From an uncultured Pedobacter sp. (lineage in GTDB: Bacteria > Bacteroidota > Bacteroidia > Sphingobacteriales > Sphingobacteriaceae), in assembly GCA_938008555.1 (NCBI GenBank), contig CALLKE010000086.1, positions 1-7,223 of the forward strand: a stretch of DNA of 7,223 nucleotides. The letters are read 5' to 3'. The position numbers were made by a program, and so were the translations under genes. The notes below the pieces were generated by a model. That model ran no database searches, was not told the origin of the DNA, and saw only the letters and a program-made list of their open reading frames with translations. Each line of letters opens with the position of its first letter. Within the stretch, counting starts at the first letter, position 1. Of the stretch, positions 1 through 4,922 are shown one piece after another.

Positions 1-26
1 TTCCCTACACGACGCTCTTCCGATCT
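1..26 (+). other. Illumina TruSeq adapter remnant (sequencing artefact)
   Basis: Bases 1-26 are identical to the last 26 bases of the standard Illumina TruSeq Read 1/universal adapter, including its diagnostic end GCTCTTCCGATCT. This is synthetic DNA and not part of any organism. It marks the physical end of a sequenced library fragment: the natural insert begins at base 27. Its presence shows that reads were not fully trimmed before assembly, which lowers trust in joins close to this end. Confidence 0.97.
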
Positions 27-40
27 GGGGTCCGACTGAT

Positions 41-153
41 GGCTAACCAATCGCTCAACTGGACACATTGCGGCGTGCCGCCATTTGCCCCGCCATTTCA
101 TTCTGGGCCTTTAGCCACATACCGCAATGTGCCAGTTAGCTCAAACGTTAGGC
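41..153 (+). mobile_element. attC: Integron attC recombination site (59-base element)
   Basis: The site is bounded by GGCTAAC (41-47, R''-like) and GTTAGGC (147-153, R'), which carry the conserved AAC and GTT triplets cut and joined by integron integrase. Next to them are L-type boxes (CGCTCAA at 52-58, GCTCAAACG at 139-147), close to those of aadA-type attC sites. The outer arms are imperfect inverted repeats: 57-73 pairs with 122-137 over 16 base pairs, leaving one unpaired base (A63), as expected of the extrahelical bases that orient strand choice in folded attC. Total length, about 113 bp, is within the known attC range of roughly 57-141 bp. R'' has a G where a pyrimidine is usual. An attC lies downstream of its own cassette gene, so it belongs to a preceding cassette, of which only bases 27-40 remain (possibly ending in TGA at 36-38). 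The gene at 182 would start the next cassette. Confidence 0.88.
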
Positions 154-181
154 ATCACACAAACAACTATCGAGGACCACT

Positions 182-592
182 ATGACAAAAGACCAAGTCA
201 TCACCGCGCTTACCCAAAATGGATTCGTTCTAGATGGCGAGAAGGCAATCCAGTATGGCGTACAGCTTCGATTTACGAACGGCTCACTTGTTAGCGTATA
301 TGACAAAGGAACCGTTACCCCGCAAGGCAAAGACGTCGAATTGGTGAAGCAGATTCTAGGTTTAGAACCCTCAAAGAACGGGGGGTCTGCTCAAGCAATT
401 GCGCCTACAAAACAACCGTTCAACAATAGAGTGTTCGTTGTATATGGGCACGATGACCAGCGTCTAATGTGGTTAGATGCTCTTGAAGAGGCAGGTGTAG
501 ATAATTGGGCTGGCATTGAGGATGCCATCCGAATCTACAAACAATGGATTAAAGAAGCAAAGGAAAAAGACAGTGTACAAGCTAATGCGTAA
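182..592 (+). CDS. Chimeric ORF: truncated TIR-like cassette protein joined to phage protein C-terminus
   Basis: This is a 136-aa frame with a good ribosome site (GAGGA, 172-176) before ATG 182. Residues 1-60 (motif LRFTNGSLVSVYDKGTV, then QGK) resemble the N-terminal domain of integron-cassette and defence proteins. Residues 82-91 (NRVFVVYGHD) match the first beta strand of the TIR-like fold of CAP12/Pycsar-type effectors (PF10137), which degrade NAD+ on a nucleotide signal. That family normally continues for well over 100 residues through a catalytic Glu, but here the homology stops. Residues 93-120 (QRLMWLDALEEAGVDNW) instead match a motif common in small phage hypothetical proteins (LEAAGVDNWEGY). 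The frame is therefore a hybrid, with the junction at about 452-460. The TIR part lacks its active site and cannot be functional; the phage part lacks its own N-terminus. Both family assignments are from memory of motifs. A join made in library preparation or assembly is the likeliest origin; natural illegitimate recombination is the alternative. Confidence 0.7.
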   Translation: MTKDQVITALTQNGFVLDGEKAIQYGVQLRFTNGSLVSVYDKGTVTPQGKDVELVKQILGLEPSKNGGSAQAIAPTKQPFNNRVFVVYGHDDQRLMWLDALEEAGVDNWAGIEDAIRIYKQWIKEAKEKDSVQANA

Positions 593-740
593 ATATTGCG
601 GCACCAAGCTAAAGCGTTATAACAGCCTCACCTTTGCTAACTATGAAGAAGCACGTAAGTATGCACGCAGACTAGTTACCAAGCTAGCAGGTGGTTATAA
701 AGACGGTTATAGTGATATGTTTAAGATTGTAAAAGTATGA
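573..740 (+). CDS. Small basic phage protein, unknown function
   Basis: A 55-aa protein rich in Lys, Arg and Tyr, not recognised. The start chosen is GTG 573, because AAGGAA (560-565) sits 7 bases upstream. A further in-frame ATG lies at 585, and an upstream ATG at 516 lacks comparable support. The centre (LTFANYEEARKYARRLVTKL) should form one amphipathic helix, followed by a Gly/Tyr-rich turn (GGYKDGYSDMF) and a hydrophobic, basic end. It looks like a small DNA-, RNA- or protein-binding phage protein, but this is only a shape-based guess. It overlaps the chimeric frame upstream by 20 bases, which suggests that the 3' part of that frame and this gene were originally phage neighbours. It shares the ATGA junction with the next gene. 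Confidence 0.6.
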   Translation: MYKLMRKYCGTKLKRYNSLTFANYEEARKYARRLVTKLAGGYKDGYSDMFKIVKV

Positions 741-931
741 ACAAACATTTAAAGTGTGTTTTAAAAGCCCTATTTGTTATCCCTGTATTACTATTTGCTG
801 TTTTTATTACTTGTTTACAACTAGTCTTTATTGTTATTCCACTTGGTTTACTGTCAGTGGCTGGCTGCATTGATGCCGACTTGCCTAATGCCTATGCAGA
901 CCCTATTATGCAATGGTTCCATGATCTGTGA
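737..931 (+). CDS. Small hydrophobic membrane protein
   Basis: A 64-aa protein starting at ATG 737 inside an ATGA overlap with the preceding stop, so it is probably translated by coupling; no strong ribosome site is visible. Residues 1-6 are basic (MNKHLK). Residues 7-43 are almost wholly hydrophobic (Val, Leu, Phe, Ile), enough for one long or two short inner-membrane helices. A short polar tail follows, with acidic residues and PIMQWFHDL at the end. The N-terminal charge would favour a cytoplasmic N-terminus. No family is recognised. Small membrane proteins in phage early operons can be holin-like, superinfection-exclusion or host-takeover factors, but nothing here distinguishes these. Confidence 0.65.
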   Translation: MNKHLKCVLKALFVIPVLLFAVFITCLQLVFIVIPLGLLSVAGCIDADLPNAYADPIMQWFHDL

Positions 932-1686
932 TTAACCTATTAGACGGTGATTTAATTTGCTGGCGGGCCAGTGCCTCTTGTGAGCCGACTAAAAACAAAC
1001 CATATCTTGAGCCGCCTGAGATTGCTATTTACAGGCTGCACGATATGATTGAGCGTATTTGCCTAGCAACCAATTCACAAGACATTGAATGCTACATTGG
1101 TGGTAGTGGCAACTTTCGTTACAAGATTTATCCTGAATACAAGGCTAATCGAACAAAAGAAAAGCCTCACTATTTGGAGGCTTGTCGGGAAATGCTTGTA
1201 ACACAATATAAAGCAACTGTTGTTAACAACTATGAAACTGACGATGCTCTAGGCATTGCACAAACTAAATATGATGGAAACAGTCGCATTTGTTCGTTGG
1301 ATAAAGACCTTTTGCAAATTCCTGGTATGCACTTTAATTGGGTATCTGGTGTTAGTCGTTTGGTTAGTCCTCTTGACGGCCTTAGGACTTACTATAAGCA
1401 GCTTATTTTGGGAGATCGCACCGATAATATACCAGGTTATGATGGTAAATTAAGAAGCGAGTGTCCTAAGTTTATCGCAAAGCTACAAGAACCAATTGAT
1501 GAAATGACAGAAGAAATTGATATGTACAATCATGTATGTGATGTTTACTCTGAACAGGTATCTTGGGCAGATGATTGGAAAACACCCATGCATCGTAATG
1601 CACAACTACTATACATCTTAAAGAATGAGGAGGAATTCTGGACCCCACCAAATGGACCCAAGGAAGAATCAATGCCTTCATCGTAA
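928..1686 (+). CDS. 5'-3' exonuclease, T7 gp6-like (FEN/PIN fold)
   Basis: A 252-aa metal-dependent nuclease that would remove 5' ends during phage replication, recombination and host DNA breakdown. The FEN-family acidic motifs are present in order: LLDGDL (D6, D8) near the N-terminus, YKANR (71-75) in the helical arch that threads DNA, ETDDALG (E103, D105, D106), SLDKDL (D125, D127) and LGDRTDNIPG (D163, D166), the last being the helix-hairpin-helix entry shared with T5 and T7 exonucleases. All expected catalytic carboxylates are present, so it should be active. Translation starts at GTG 928, which overlaps the previous stop as GTGA. The upstream ribosome site is weak, so coupling is likely. 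Length is slightly below that of T7 gp6 (about 300 aa). The last 49 bases overlap the HNH gene in another frame, and the C-terminal tail (after about 240) is not conserved-looking. Confidence 0.92.
   Translation: MINLLDGDLICWRASASCEPTKNKPYLEPPEIAIYRLHDMIERICLATNSQDIECYIGGSGNFRYKIYPEYKANRTKEKPHYLEACREMLVTQYKATVVNNYETDDALGIAQTKYDGNSRICSLDKDLLQIPGMHFNWVSGVSRLVSPLDGLRTYYKQLILGDRTDNIPGYDGKLRSECPKFIAKLQEPIDEMTEEIDMYNHVCDVYSEQVSWADDWKTPMHRNAQLLYILKNEEEFWTPPNGPKEESMPSS
1627..1633 (+). promoter_or_regulatory. Strong ribosome binding site for the HNH gene
   Basis: GAGGAGG is the strongest Shine-Dalgarno match seen in the operon. It lies inside the 3' end of the exonuclease gene, four bases before CTG 1638. 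No ATG, GTG or TTG follows in a useful frame at this distance, so it is the main evidence that the HNH endonuclease starts at the CTG. Confidence 0.6.
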
Positions 1687-2018
1687 GTGTATTACGAGCA
1701 GGCTCACGAAAGTGGCCGCCCAAATATCAGACATTAAATGATGCCTATGTTGGTATTCGTTTAAATGAGAAAACAAACAGAGAAGGAAAACATTATCTTT
1801 GTGCCTTGTGTGAAGGTGAATTTCCTGCTAAAGAGGTAGAGGTAGATCACATTGAACCTGTTATCTCTTCCAAAGGCTTTACATCATGGGACGACTATAT
1901 AGCTAGGCTATTCTGTGACAAAAGCAATTTACAAGTGGTGTGTAAATCTTGCCACAAGATTAAGTCCTACAACGAAGGGCAAGAAAGGAAACTAAATGGA
2001 AATCAAGAAGTCGATTAA
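1638..2018 (+). CDS. HNH homing-type endonuclease, apparent CTG start
   Basis: A 126-aa protein (if started at CTG 1638) of the HNH nuclease superfamily. The N-terminal part (residues 6-30, with SRKWPPKYQTLNDA) is typical of HNH proteins found beside nuclease genes in T7-like phages. The nuclease core follows: first zinc pair C55/C58 (CALC), catalytic core VEVDHIEPV (D70, H71), a conserved WDDYIARLFC segment, N97 in SNLQVVC, second zinc pair C102/C105 (CKSCH), and H106/K107. The frame opens at 1629 just after a TGA, and its only candidate start before the conserved region is CTG 1638, four bases after GAGGAGG. The next usual start, TTG 1806, would remove 56 residues including C55. So either CTG is used, a -1 frameshift from the exonuclease occurs, or a base error hides an ATG. 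It may be a free-standing mobile nuclease or a phage DNA-processing enzyme. Confidence 0.85.
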   Translation: MDPTKWTQGRINAFIVSVLRAGSRKWPPKYQTLNDAYVGIRLNEKTNREGKHYLCALCEGEFPAKEVEVDHIEPVISSKGFTSWDDYIARLFCDKSNLQVVCKSCHKIKSYNEGQERKLNGNQEVD

Positions 2019-2184
2019 GAACAAAGACGGCACTGTGATGTTTAAAGGTACCCTTACACCAGAAGAACATGACTTTGTTTTAAGTGTAGGGCTTAACACT
2101 CTTGTAGAGCAGGGTGCTATTGCAATGACAGCAGAAGAAGAGCCTGATGTTGATTGGATTCCTGGAGACACACCCGTCCAATGA
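1996..2184 (+). CDS. Small phage protein, unknown function
   Basis: A 62-aa acidic protein starting at ATG 1996, with AAAGGAA (1984-1990) five bases upstream; it overlaps the HNH gene by 23 bases. The middle (FKGTLTPEEHDFVLSVGLN, then LVEQGAIAM) resembles a short conserved protein that often sits beside replication genes in T7-like phages, where the LTPEE..FVL..GLN pattern recurs; its function there is not known to me. The first 15 residues are basic (KKSIKNKDG) and probably form a beta hairpin. The C-terminus is acidic (AEEEPDVDW). The next gene starts 11 bases after its stop codon. I can name no enzymatic motif. Confidence 0.75.
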   Translation: MEIKKSIKNKDGTVMFKGTLTPEEHDFVLSVGLNTLVEQGAIAMTAEEEPDVDWIPGDTPVQ

Positions 2185-2194
2185 GCCTATCAGC

Positions 2195-2929
2195 ATGAAA
2201 ATCCTTTTACTGGATATTGAAACATCGCCAAACGTAGCTCATGTATGGGGACTGTTTAAGCAAAACATTTCCATTAGTCAAATTATTGACAGCAGTTATG
2301 TGATGTGTTGGGCAGCTAAATGGCTAGGCTCAGATGAAATGCTGTTTGGTAGTGTACGACAAGGGCGTAACAAGATGCTTAAACGGGTCTATAAGCTCCT
2401 AGAAGAAGCAGATGCTGTGGTACACTACAACGGTAGCAGATTTGACGTTCCCACGTTGAATAAAGAGTTTCTGTTACAGGGATGGACACCTCCATCTAGC
2501 TTCCAACAAATTGACCTGCTTAAAACAGCACGTAACAAGTTTAAATTTCCTTCAAACAAACTAGACTATGTTGCTAAGGCACTTAAGGTTGGAGGTAAAA
2601 CAGCACATGCGGGGCATCAACTATGGGTTGATTGTCTAGCAGGTAAACAAGAAGCATGGTCTAGTATGGAGGAATATAACAAGAACGATGTTACACTACT
2701 TGAAAAGGTTTATTGGAAACTGCTACCTTGGATTAAAGGTCACCCAAATCATGGTCTTTACGATGGCGCCTCTGTTTGTCCCCATTGTGCTAGCACTGCT
2801 CTTGTAAAGCGGGGCTATTATTTTACATCTACAGTTAAATATCAACGTGTTAAATGCTCTGATTGTGGTGCATGGAGTCGCTATAAGTCAGGAACAACAG
2901 TTAAGGAAGGATTAACCAGTGTCAGCTAA
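2195..2929 (+). CDS. DnaQ-like DEDDy 3'-5' exonuclease with C-terminal zinc ribbon
   Basis: A 244-aa member of the ribonuclease H-like 3'-5' exonuclease superfamily. Exo I is LLLDIETSP (D7, E9), Exo II is HYNGSRFDVPTLN (N79, D84), and Exo III is EYNKNDVTLLE (Y161, D165), giving the DEDDy set that binds two metals. LDYVAKAL (123-130) is the usual helix before Exo III. Residues 195-224 form a zinc ribbon: CPHC (C195, C198) and CSDC (C221, C224), probably for nucleic acid or protein contact. Start ATG 2195 was chosen because the family begins a few residues before DIE. An upstream TTG at 2147 would add 16 residues without family character. The ribosome site is weak. Likely roles are proofreading in trans, recombination, or host DNA degradation with the 5'-3' exonuclease upstream. 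No polymerase domain is attached. Confidence 0.9.
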   Translation: MKILLLDIETSPNVAHVWGLFKQNISISQIIDSSYVMCWAAKWLGSDEMLFGSVRQGRNKMLKRVYKLLEEADAVVHYNGSRFDVPTLNKEFLLQGWTPPSSFQQIDLLKTARNKFKFPSNKLDYVAKALKVGGKTAHAGHQLWVDCLAGKQEAWSSMEEYNKNDVTLLEKVYWKLLPWIKGHPNHGLYDGASVCPHCASTALVKRGYYFTSTVKYQRVKCSDCGAWSRYKSGTTVKEGLTSVS

Positions 2930-3215
2930 TAATAAACAAGTAGGCGGAAAACACTATTCTAAGTATGGAAACCTCCAGCCGTGGGATGTAGTGCTTGCAT
3001 GGGAACTAGGGTATCTTGAAGGCACAGCACTTAAATATATTGCTCGATGGAAAGATAAAAACGGTGTTGAGGATATTCTAAAAGCCATTCACTTTCTAGA
3101 GAAGCTTGTTGAAGTAGAAAAGAATAAACAACAGACTATTGATGGGGTAATGCATGTGTGGCAAGGTAAGCCACTAGATTGGGAGCTAGATGCAATGGAT
3201 AATCGGAATGAATGA
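2919..3215 (+). CDS. DUF3310 family protein (SaV-like)
   Basis: A 98-aa protein of the DUF3310 family (PF11753), recognised from VGGKHY (8-13), QPWDVV (20-25) and the long core GYLEGTALKYIARWKDK (about 31-47), followed by GVEDILKAIHFLEKLVE (49-65). Members are common in phage nucleotide-metabolism and replication clusters. Some are annotated as nucleotide kinases, but the sequence has no P-loop and this function should be treated as unproven. Translation begins at GTG 2919 with AAGGAAGG (2903-2910) eight bases upstream, and overlaps the exonuclease gene by 11 bases. The C-terminal 30 residues (HVWQGKPLDWELDAMDN) are extra to the core. Its place between nucleases and thyX fits a role in nucleotide supply. 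Confidence 0.9.
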   Translation: MSANNKQVGGKHYSKYGNLQPWDVVLAWELGYLEGTALKYIARWKDKNGVEDILKAIHFLEKLVEVEKNKQQTIDGVMHVWQGKPLDWELDAMDNRNE

Positions 3216-3381
3216 TACAAAACCTATCGTAATGGGTGACTGGTATGACGACACCTACGTAGTACAACCGGGACAAGGTGCTATTTATTATCTTTCATCA
3301 GAGACTGATCATGAGGTTATTCTTCTAGACAAAGACGGTAAGCCTTTCCCTAAACAAGAGAAGCGCATTGGTTTTGTATGA
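3190..3381 (+). CDS. Small phage protein, unknown function
   Basis: A 63-aa protein rich in Asp, Gly and aromatic residues, not recognised. The start at ATG 3190 follows GGAG (3182-3185) by four bases. A second in-frame ATG at 3208 would overlap the previous stop by only 8 bases and give 57 residues; the sequence does not decide between them. The pattern (IVMGDWYDDTYVVQPGQGAIYYL, then HEVILLDKDGKPFP) predicts several short beta strands, like a small SH3-like or barrel domain, which is inference only. It shares ATGA with the next gene (ATG 3378 overlapping TGA 3379-3381). Confidence 0.65.
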   Translation: MQWIIGMNDTKPIVMGDWYDDTYVVQPGQGAIYYLSSETDHEVILLDKDGKPFPKQEKRIGFV

Positions 3382-3539
3382 GGGATGGTGAGCTAGACGA
3401 TCTTTGTAGTCGTATTGCCAAGCAACTAGATGTGTATGAGTTTCTAGATGTGCTTGGCTTTACAATGGAAGACCTTGTTGTTTCCCTACGCAATGAGATT
3501 AATGAACATTCAGAAGATTTTGAAGACTGCCTAGAATAA
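3378..3539 (+). CDS. Small acidic helical protein, unknown function
   Basis: A 53-aa protein (ATG 3378, TAA 3537-3539) that is easy to miss because of its length. It begins MRDGELDDLCSRIAKQ, continues VYEFLDVLGFTMEDLV, and ends NEHSEDFEDCLE. It is very acidic and should form two or three helices. LDVLGFTMEDLV looks like a small helical hairpin of the kind seen in many short phage proteins. Evidence that it is real is positional: it fills exactly the space between two genes, starts within an ATGA junction and its TAA shares a base with the next ATG. No strong ribosome site is seen, so coupled translation is presumed. An acidic DNA-mimic or host-enzyme inhibitor is possible but not shown. Confidence 0.65.
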   Translation: MRDGELDDLCSRIAKQLDVYEFLDVLGFTMEDLVVSLRNEINEHSEDFEDCLE

Positions 3540-3718
3540 TGACACGTAAACAGAAAAGTTACAAAGAACTAGAAACAGAAAACACCCGGGGGAAAAAACG
3601 TTACATTGAGCGGCTGATTGAAGATGAAGAAGCTGCTCAACGTATTGAAGATTTCTTTACACATCATGAACAGGAAGAACAGTATGAAGACAAGCAAGCA
3701 AACCGTCCATTTAGTTGA
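3539..3718 (+). CDS. Small charged coiled-coil-like protein, unknown function
   Basis: A 59-aa protein (ATG 3539, TGA 3716-3718) starting in a TAATG overlap. It is extremely hydrophilic: a basic N-terminus (MTRKQKSYKELE), KKRYIERLIEDEEAAQRIEDF in the middle and HHEQEEQYEDKQ near the end. Charge alternates in a way that favours a single long helix or short coiled coil from about residue 19 to 53, with no cysteines and few hydrophobics. Its last 35 bases overlap the start of thyX in another frame. The gene fills what would otherwise be an unexplained gap of about 145 bases between 3539 and 3684, in the same tight packing as the rest of the operon. It is not recognised. Confidence 0.6.
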   Translation: MTRKQKSYKELETENTRGKKRYIERLIEDEEAAQRIEDFFTHHEQEEQYEDKQANRPFS

Positions 3719-4370
3719 CTCAATGGGCTCTGACCTTAGTGTTGTTAATGCCGCTAGGGTCAGCTTTGCTAAGGAAAGTGAATGGGTTGTTACACCAGTG
3801 GGTAATGAAGAGTCCTGGGATGTTGTTGCTTCCTTATCAGCACAAGATCAAAAGCTCATCGACTATCTTGCTAAACATCAACATTGGAGCCCATTTGCAC
3901 ACAACAGTCTAACCTTCCGTATTAAAGCCCCCATCTTTGTTGCACGCCAATTGGTTAAGCATCAAGTTGGGGGCGTTTGGAATGAGGTTAGCAGACGTTA
4001 TGTTGACGACGAACCATCATTCTATTTTCCTGAAGTCTGGCGAGGTAAACCAACAGGAAATATCAAACAAGGATCAGAAGGTGAGTGGCATGATACTGAA
4101 ATTGGTGCTGCTTATGAACTTCTAGAAGACCTTGTAACTACATACCAAGGTATGATTGCTAGAGGCTGTGCCCCTGAAATGGCCCGTATGCTTTTACCTC
4201 AGTCAATGATGACAGAATGGTGGTGGACAGGTTCTCTTATGTTCTTTGCTCGTGTGTGTAAACAACGTCTTGATCCGCATGCTCAACAGGAAACCCGTGA
4301 GGTAGCTCAGATGATTGCTGATGCTATTCCACAGGAATTTGAACATTCATGGAAGGCTTTAATGCAATGA
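3684..4370 (+). CDS. thyX: Flavin-dependent thymidylate synthase ThyX (phage type)
   Basis: A 228-aa enzyme that makes dTMP from dUMP using methylene-tetrahydrofolate, with FAD and NADPH. ThyX signatures: ARVSF (24-28), HWSPFAHNSLTFRIKAPIFV (67-86), the signature region around 92-106 (K92, H93, N100, E101, S103, R105, Y106), EMARMLLPQSMMTEWWWT in the C-terminal half, and RLDPHAQQE, whose Arg matches the dUMP-binding one. The usual signature RHRxxSxNExSxRY is altered: Lys and Gln replace the two Arg, the Ser is missing, and one residue is inserted before NE. Start ATG 3684 has AGGAA (3672-3676) seven bases before it; an upstream ATG at 3618 would add 22 unrelated residues. It lies between small genes and nrdJ, forming a DNA-precursor module that frees the phage from host thymidine supply. 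Confidence 0.92.
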   Translation: MKTSKQTVHLVDSMGSDLSVVNAARVSFAKESEWVVTPVGNEESWDVVASLSAQDQKLIDYLAKHQHWSPFAHNSLTFRIKAPIFVARQLVKHQVGGVWNEVSRRYVDDEPSFYFPEVWRGKPTGNIKQGSEGEWHDTEIGAAYELLEDLVTTYQGMIARGCAPEMARMLLPQSMMTEWWWTGSLMFFARVCKQRLDPHAQQETREVAQMIADAIPQEFEHSWKALMQ

Positions 4371-4441
4371 AATGTCCTAAGTGTGGGAACTGGCTTAAGA
4401 AAGGCTGGTGTTCTGTTTGTTACGTGAAGGAACGACAATGA
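4367..4441 (+). CDS. 24-aa zinc-ribbon micro-protein
   Basis: A 24-codon gene: ATG 4367 overlaps the thyX stop (ATGA) and its TGA (4439-4441) overlaps the next ATG (4438). It begins MKCPKCGNW and ends CSVCYVKERQ, so it has two CxxC pairs (C3/C6 and C15/C18) spaced by eight residues: a minimal zinc knuckle or half zinc ribbon. Trp residues (9, 14) and several Lys suggest nucleic acid or protein contact. AAGG (4353-4356) lies ten bases upstream. Support for its being real is the paired CxxC motif plus perfect stop/start coupling on both sides. Without it an unexplained gap of 67 bases would break the otherwise continuous overlap. Function unknown. Confidence 0.6.
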   Translation: MKCPKCGNWLKKGWCSVCYVKERQ

Positions 4442-4674
4442 GTTGGAAGTCAGCGTTTATTGGTATTAGTTTATCTATCGCTATTCTTACTTCTTATGTA
4501 CTTGCCTACTATTGGGGTTTAGAGAATGGTGTGTTAGATGGGATGAAAGCTTATCACAACCAATGCTTTGAAGTGGGTGGTTACATCATTGACGAACAGG
4601 GACAAGTTGTGACCTGTAAGGGCCAGGGTCACATCCCTAAAGAAGAATTAAAGAACTTTAAAAGCACTATTTGA
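4438..4674 (+). CDS. Single-pass membrane protein, unknown function
   Basis: A 78-aa protein starting at ATG 4438 with AAGGAA (4427-4432) five bases upstream and an ATGA overlap with the preceding micro-gene. After MSWKSA, residues 7-26 (FIGISLSIAILTSYVLAYYW) make one transmembrane helix that could act as a signal anchor. The remainder is a soluble domain with two cysteines (NQCFEVGG and VVTCKGQG) which could form a disulfide if the C-terminal part faces the periplasm. This resembles the small anchored proteins in phage early operons, but I recognise no family. A spanin or exclusion role cannot be argued without lysis genes nearby. Confidence 0.72.
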   Translation: MSWKSAFIGISLSIAILTSYVLAYYWGLENGVLDGMKAYHNQCFEVGGYIIDEQGQVVTCKGQGHIPKEELKNFKSTI

Positions 4675-4922
4675 TGCACCCAATTTATATTTCAGATTAC
4701 CTAGACAGAGTACGTAGTATGGTGACAACCGACATGGACTATTTAGATGGGGCCATGCAGGATGTTATTTCACAGCAACCAAACAAATATGATGGTGTTG
4801 AACTACAATGGTTGCTAACCAGTGTTAAGAATGAAGCATCCATGTTTAAACATCATCTATTCCAACTACAAAAAGGCCTAGAAAAAATTGCAAATCAATC
4901 GATTCAAAACGACGTTCAGTGA
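4674..4922 (+). CDS. Small helical phage protein, unknown function
   Basis: An 82-aa protein. ATG 4674 overlaps the previous stop as TGATG; a TTG at 4671 directly before it is the only other nearby option. No clear ribosome site is present, so coupling to the upstream gene is likely. It begins MHPIYISDYLDRVRSM. The middle (LDGAMQDVISQQ, then LQWLLTSVKNEASMFKHHL) and the end (LQKGLEKIANQS) are amphipathic, so an all-helical fold with a coiled-coil tendency is expected. No catalytic or metal-binding motif is seen. Its last 35 bases overlap the start of nrdJ, which puts translation of the reductase under possible control of this gene. Confidence 0.65.
   Translation: MHPIYISDYLDRVRSMVTTDMDYLDGAMQDVISQQPNKYDGVELQWLLTSVKNEASMFKHHLFQLQKGLEKIANQSIQNDVQ

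Noticed and set aside
74..121. GC-rich loop of the attC with repeated GCCATTT and GCC words, considered as a separate repeat
   Set aside because: Variable, partly palindromic loop sequence is normal inside long attC sites, so no separate element is needed.
148..330. 60-aa frame on the minus strand
   Set aside because: It is antisense to the attC boundary and the cassette gene, has no protein-like pattern and no ribosome site.
1256..1453. 65-aa hydrophobic frame within the exonuclease gene
   Set aside because: It lies wholly inside the clearly conserved exonuclease coding region, in another frame. Its hydrophobic look comes from the T-rich codons of the host gene.
2147..2194. Upstream TTG start for the DnaQ-like exonuclease
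   Set aside because: The added 16 residues show no family character, and the conserved DIE motif sits at the usual distance from ATG 2195.
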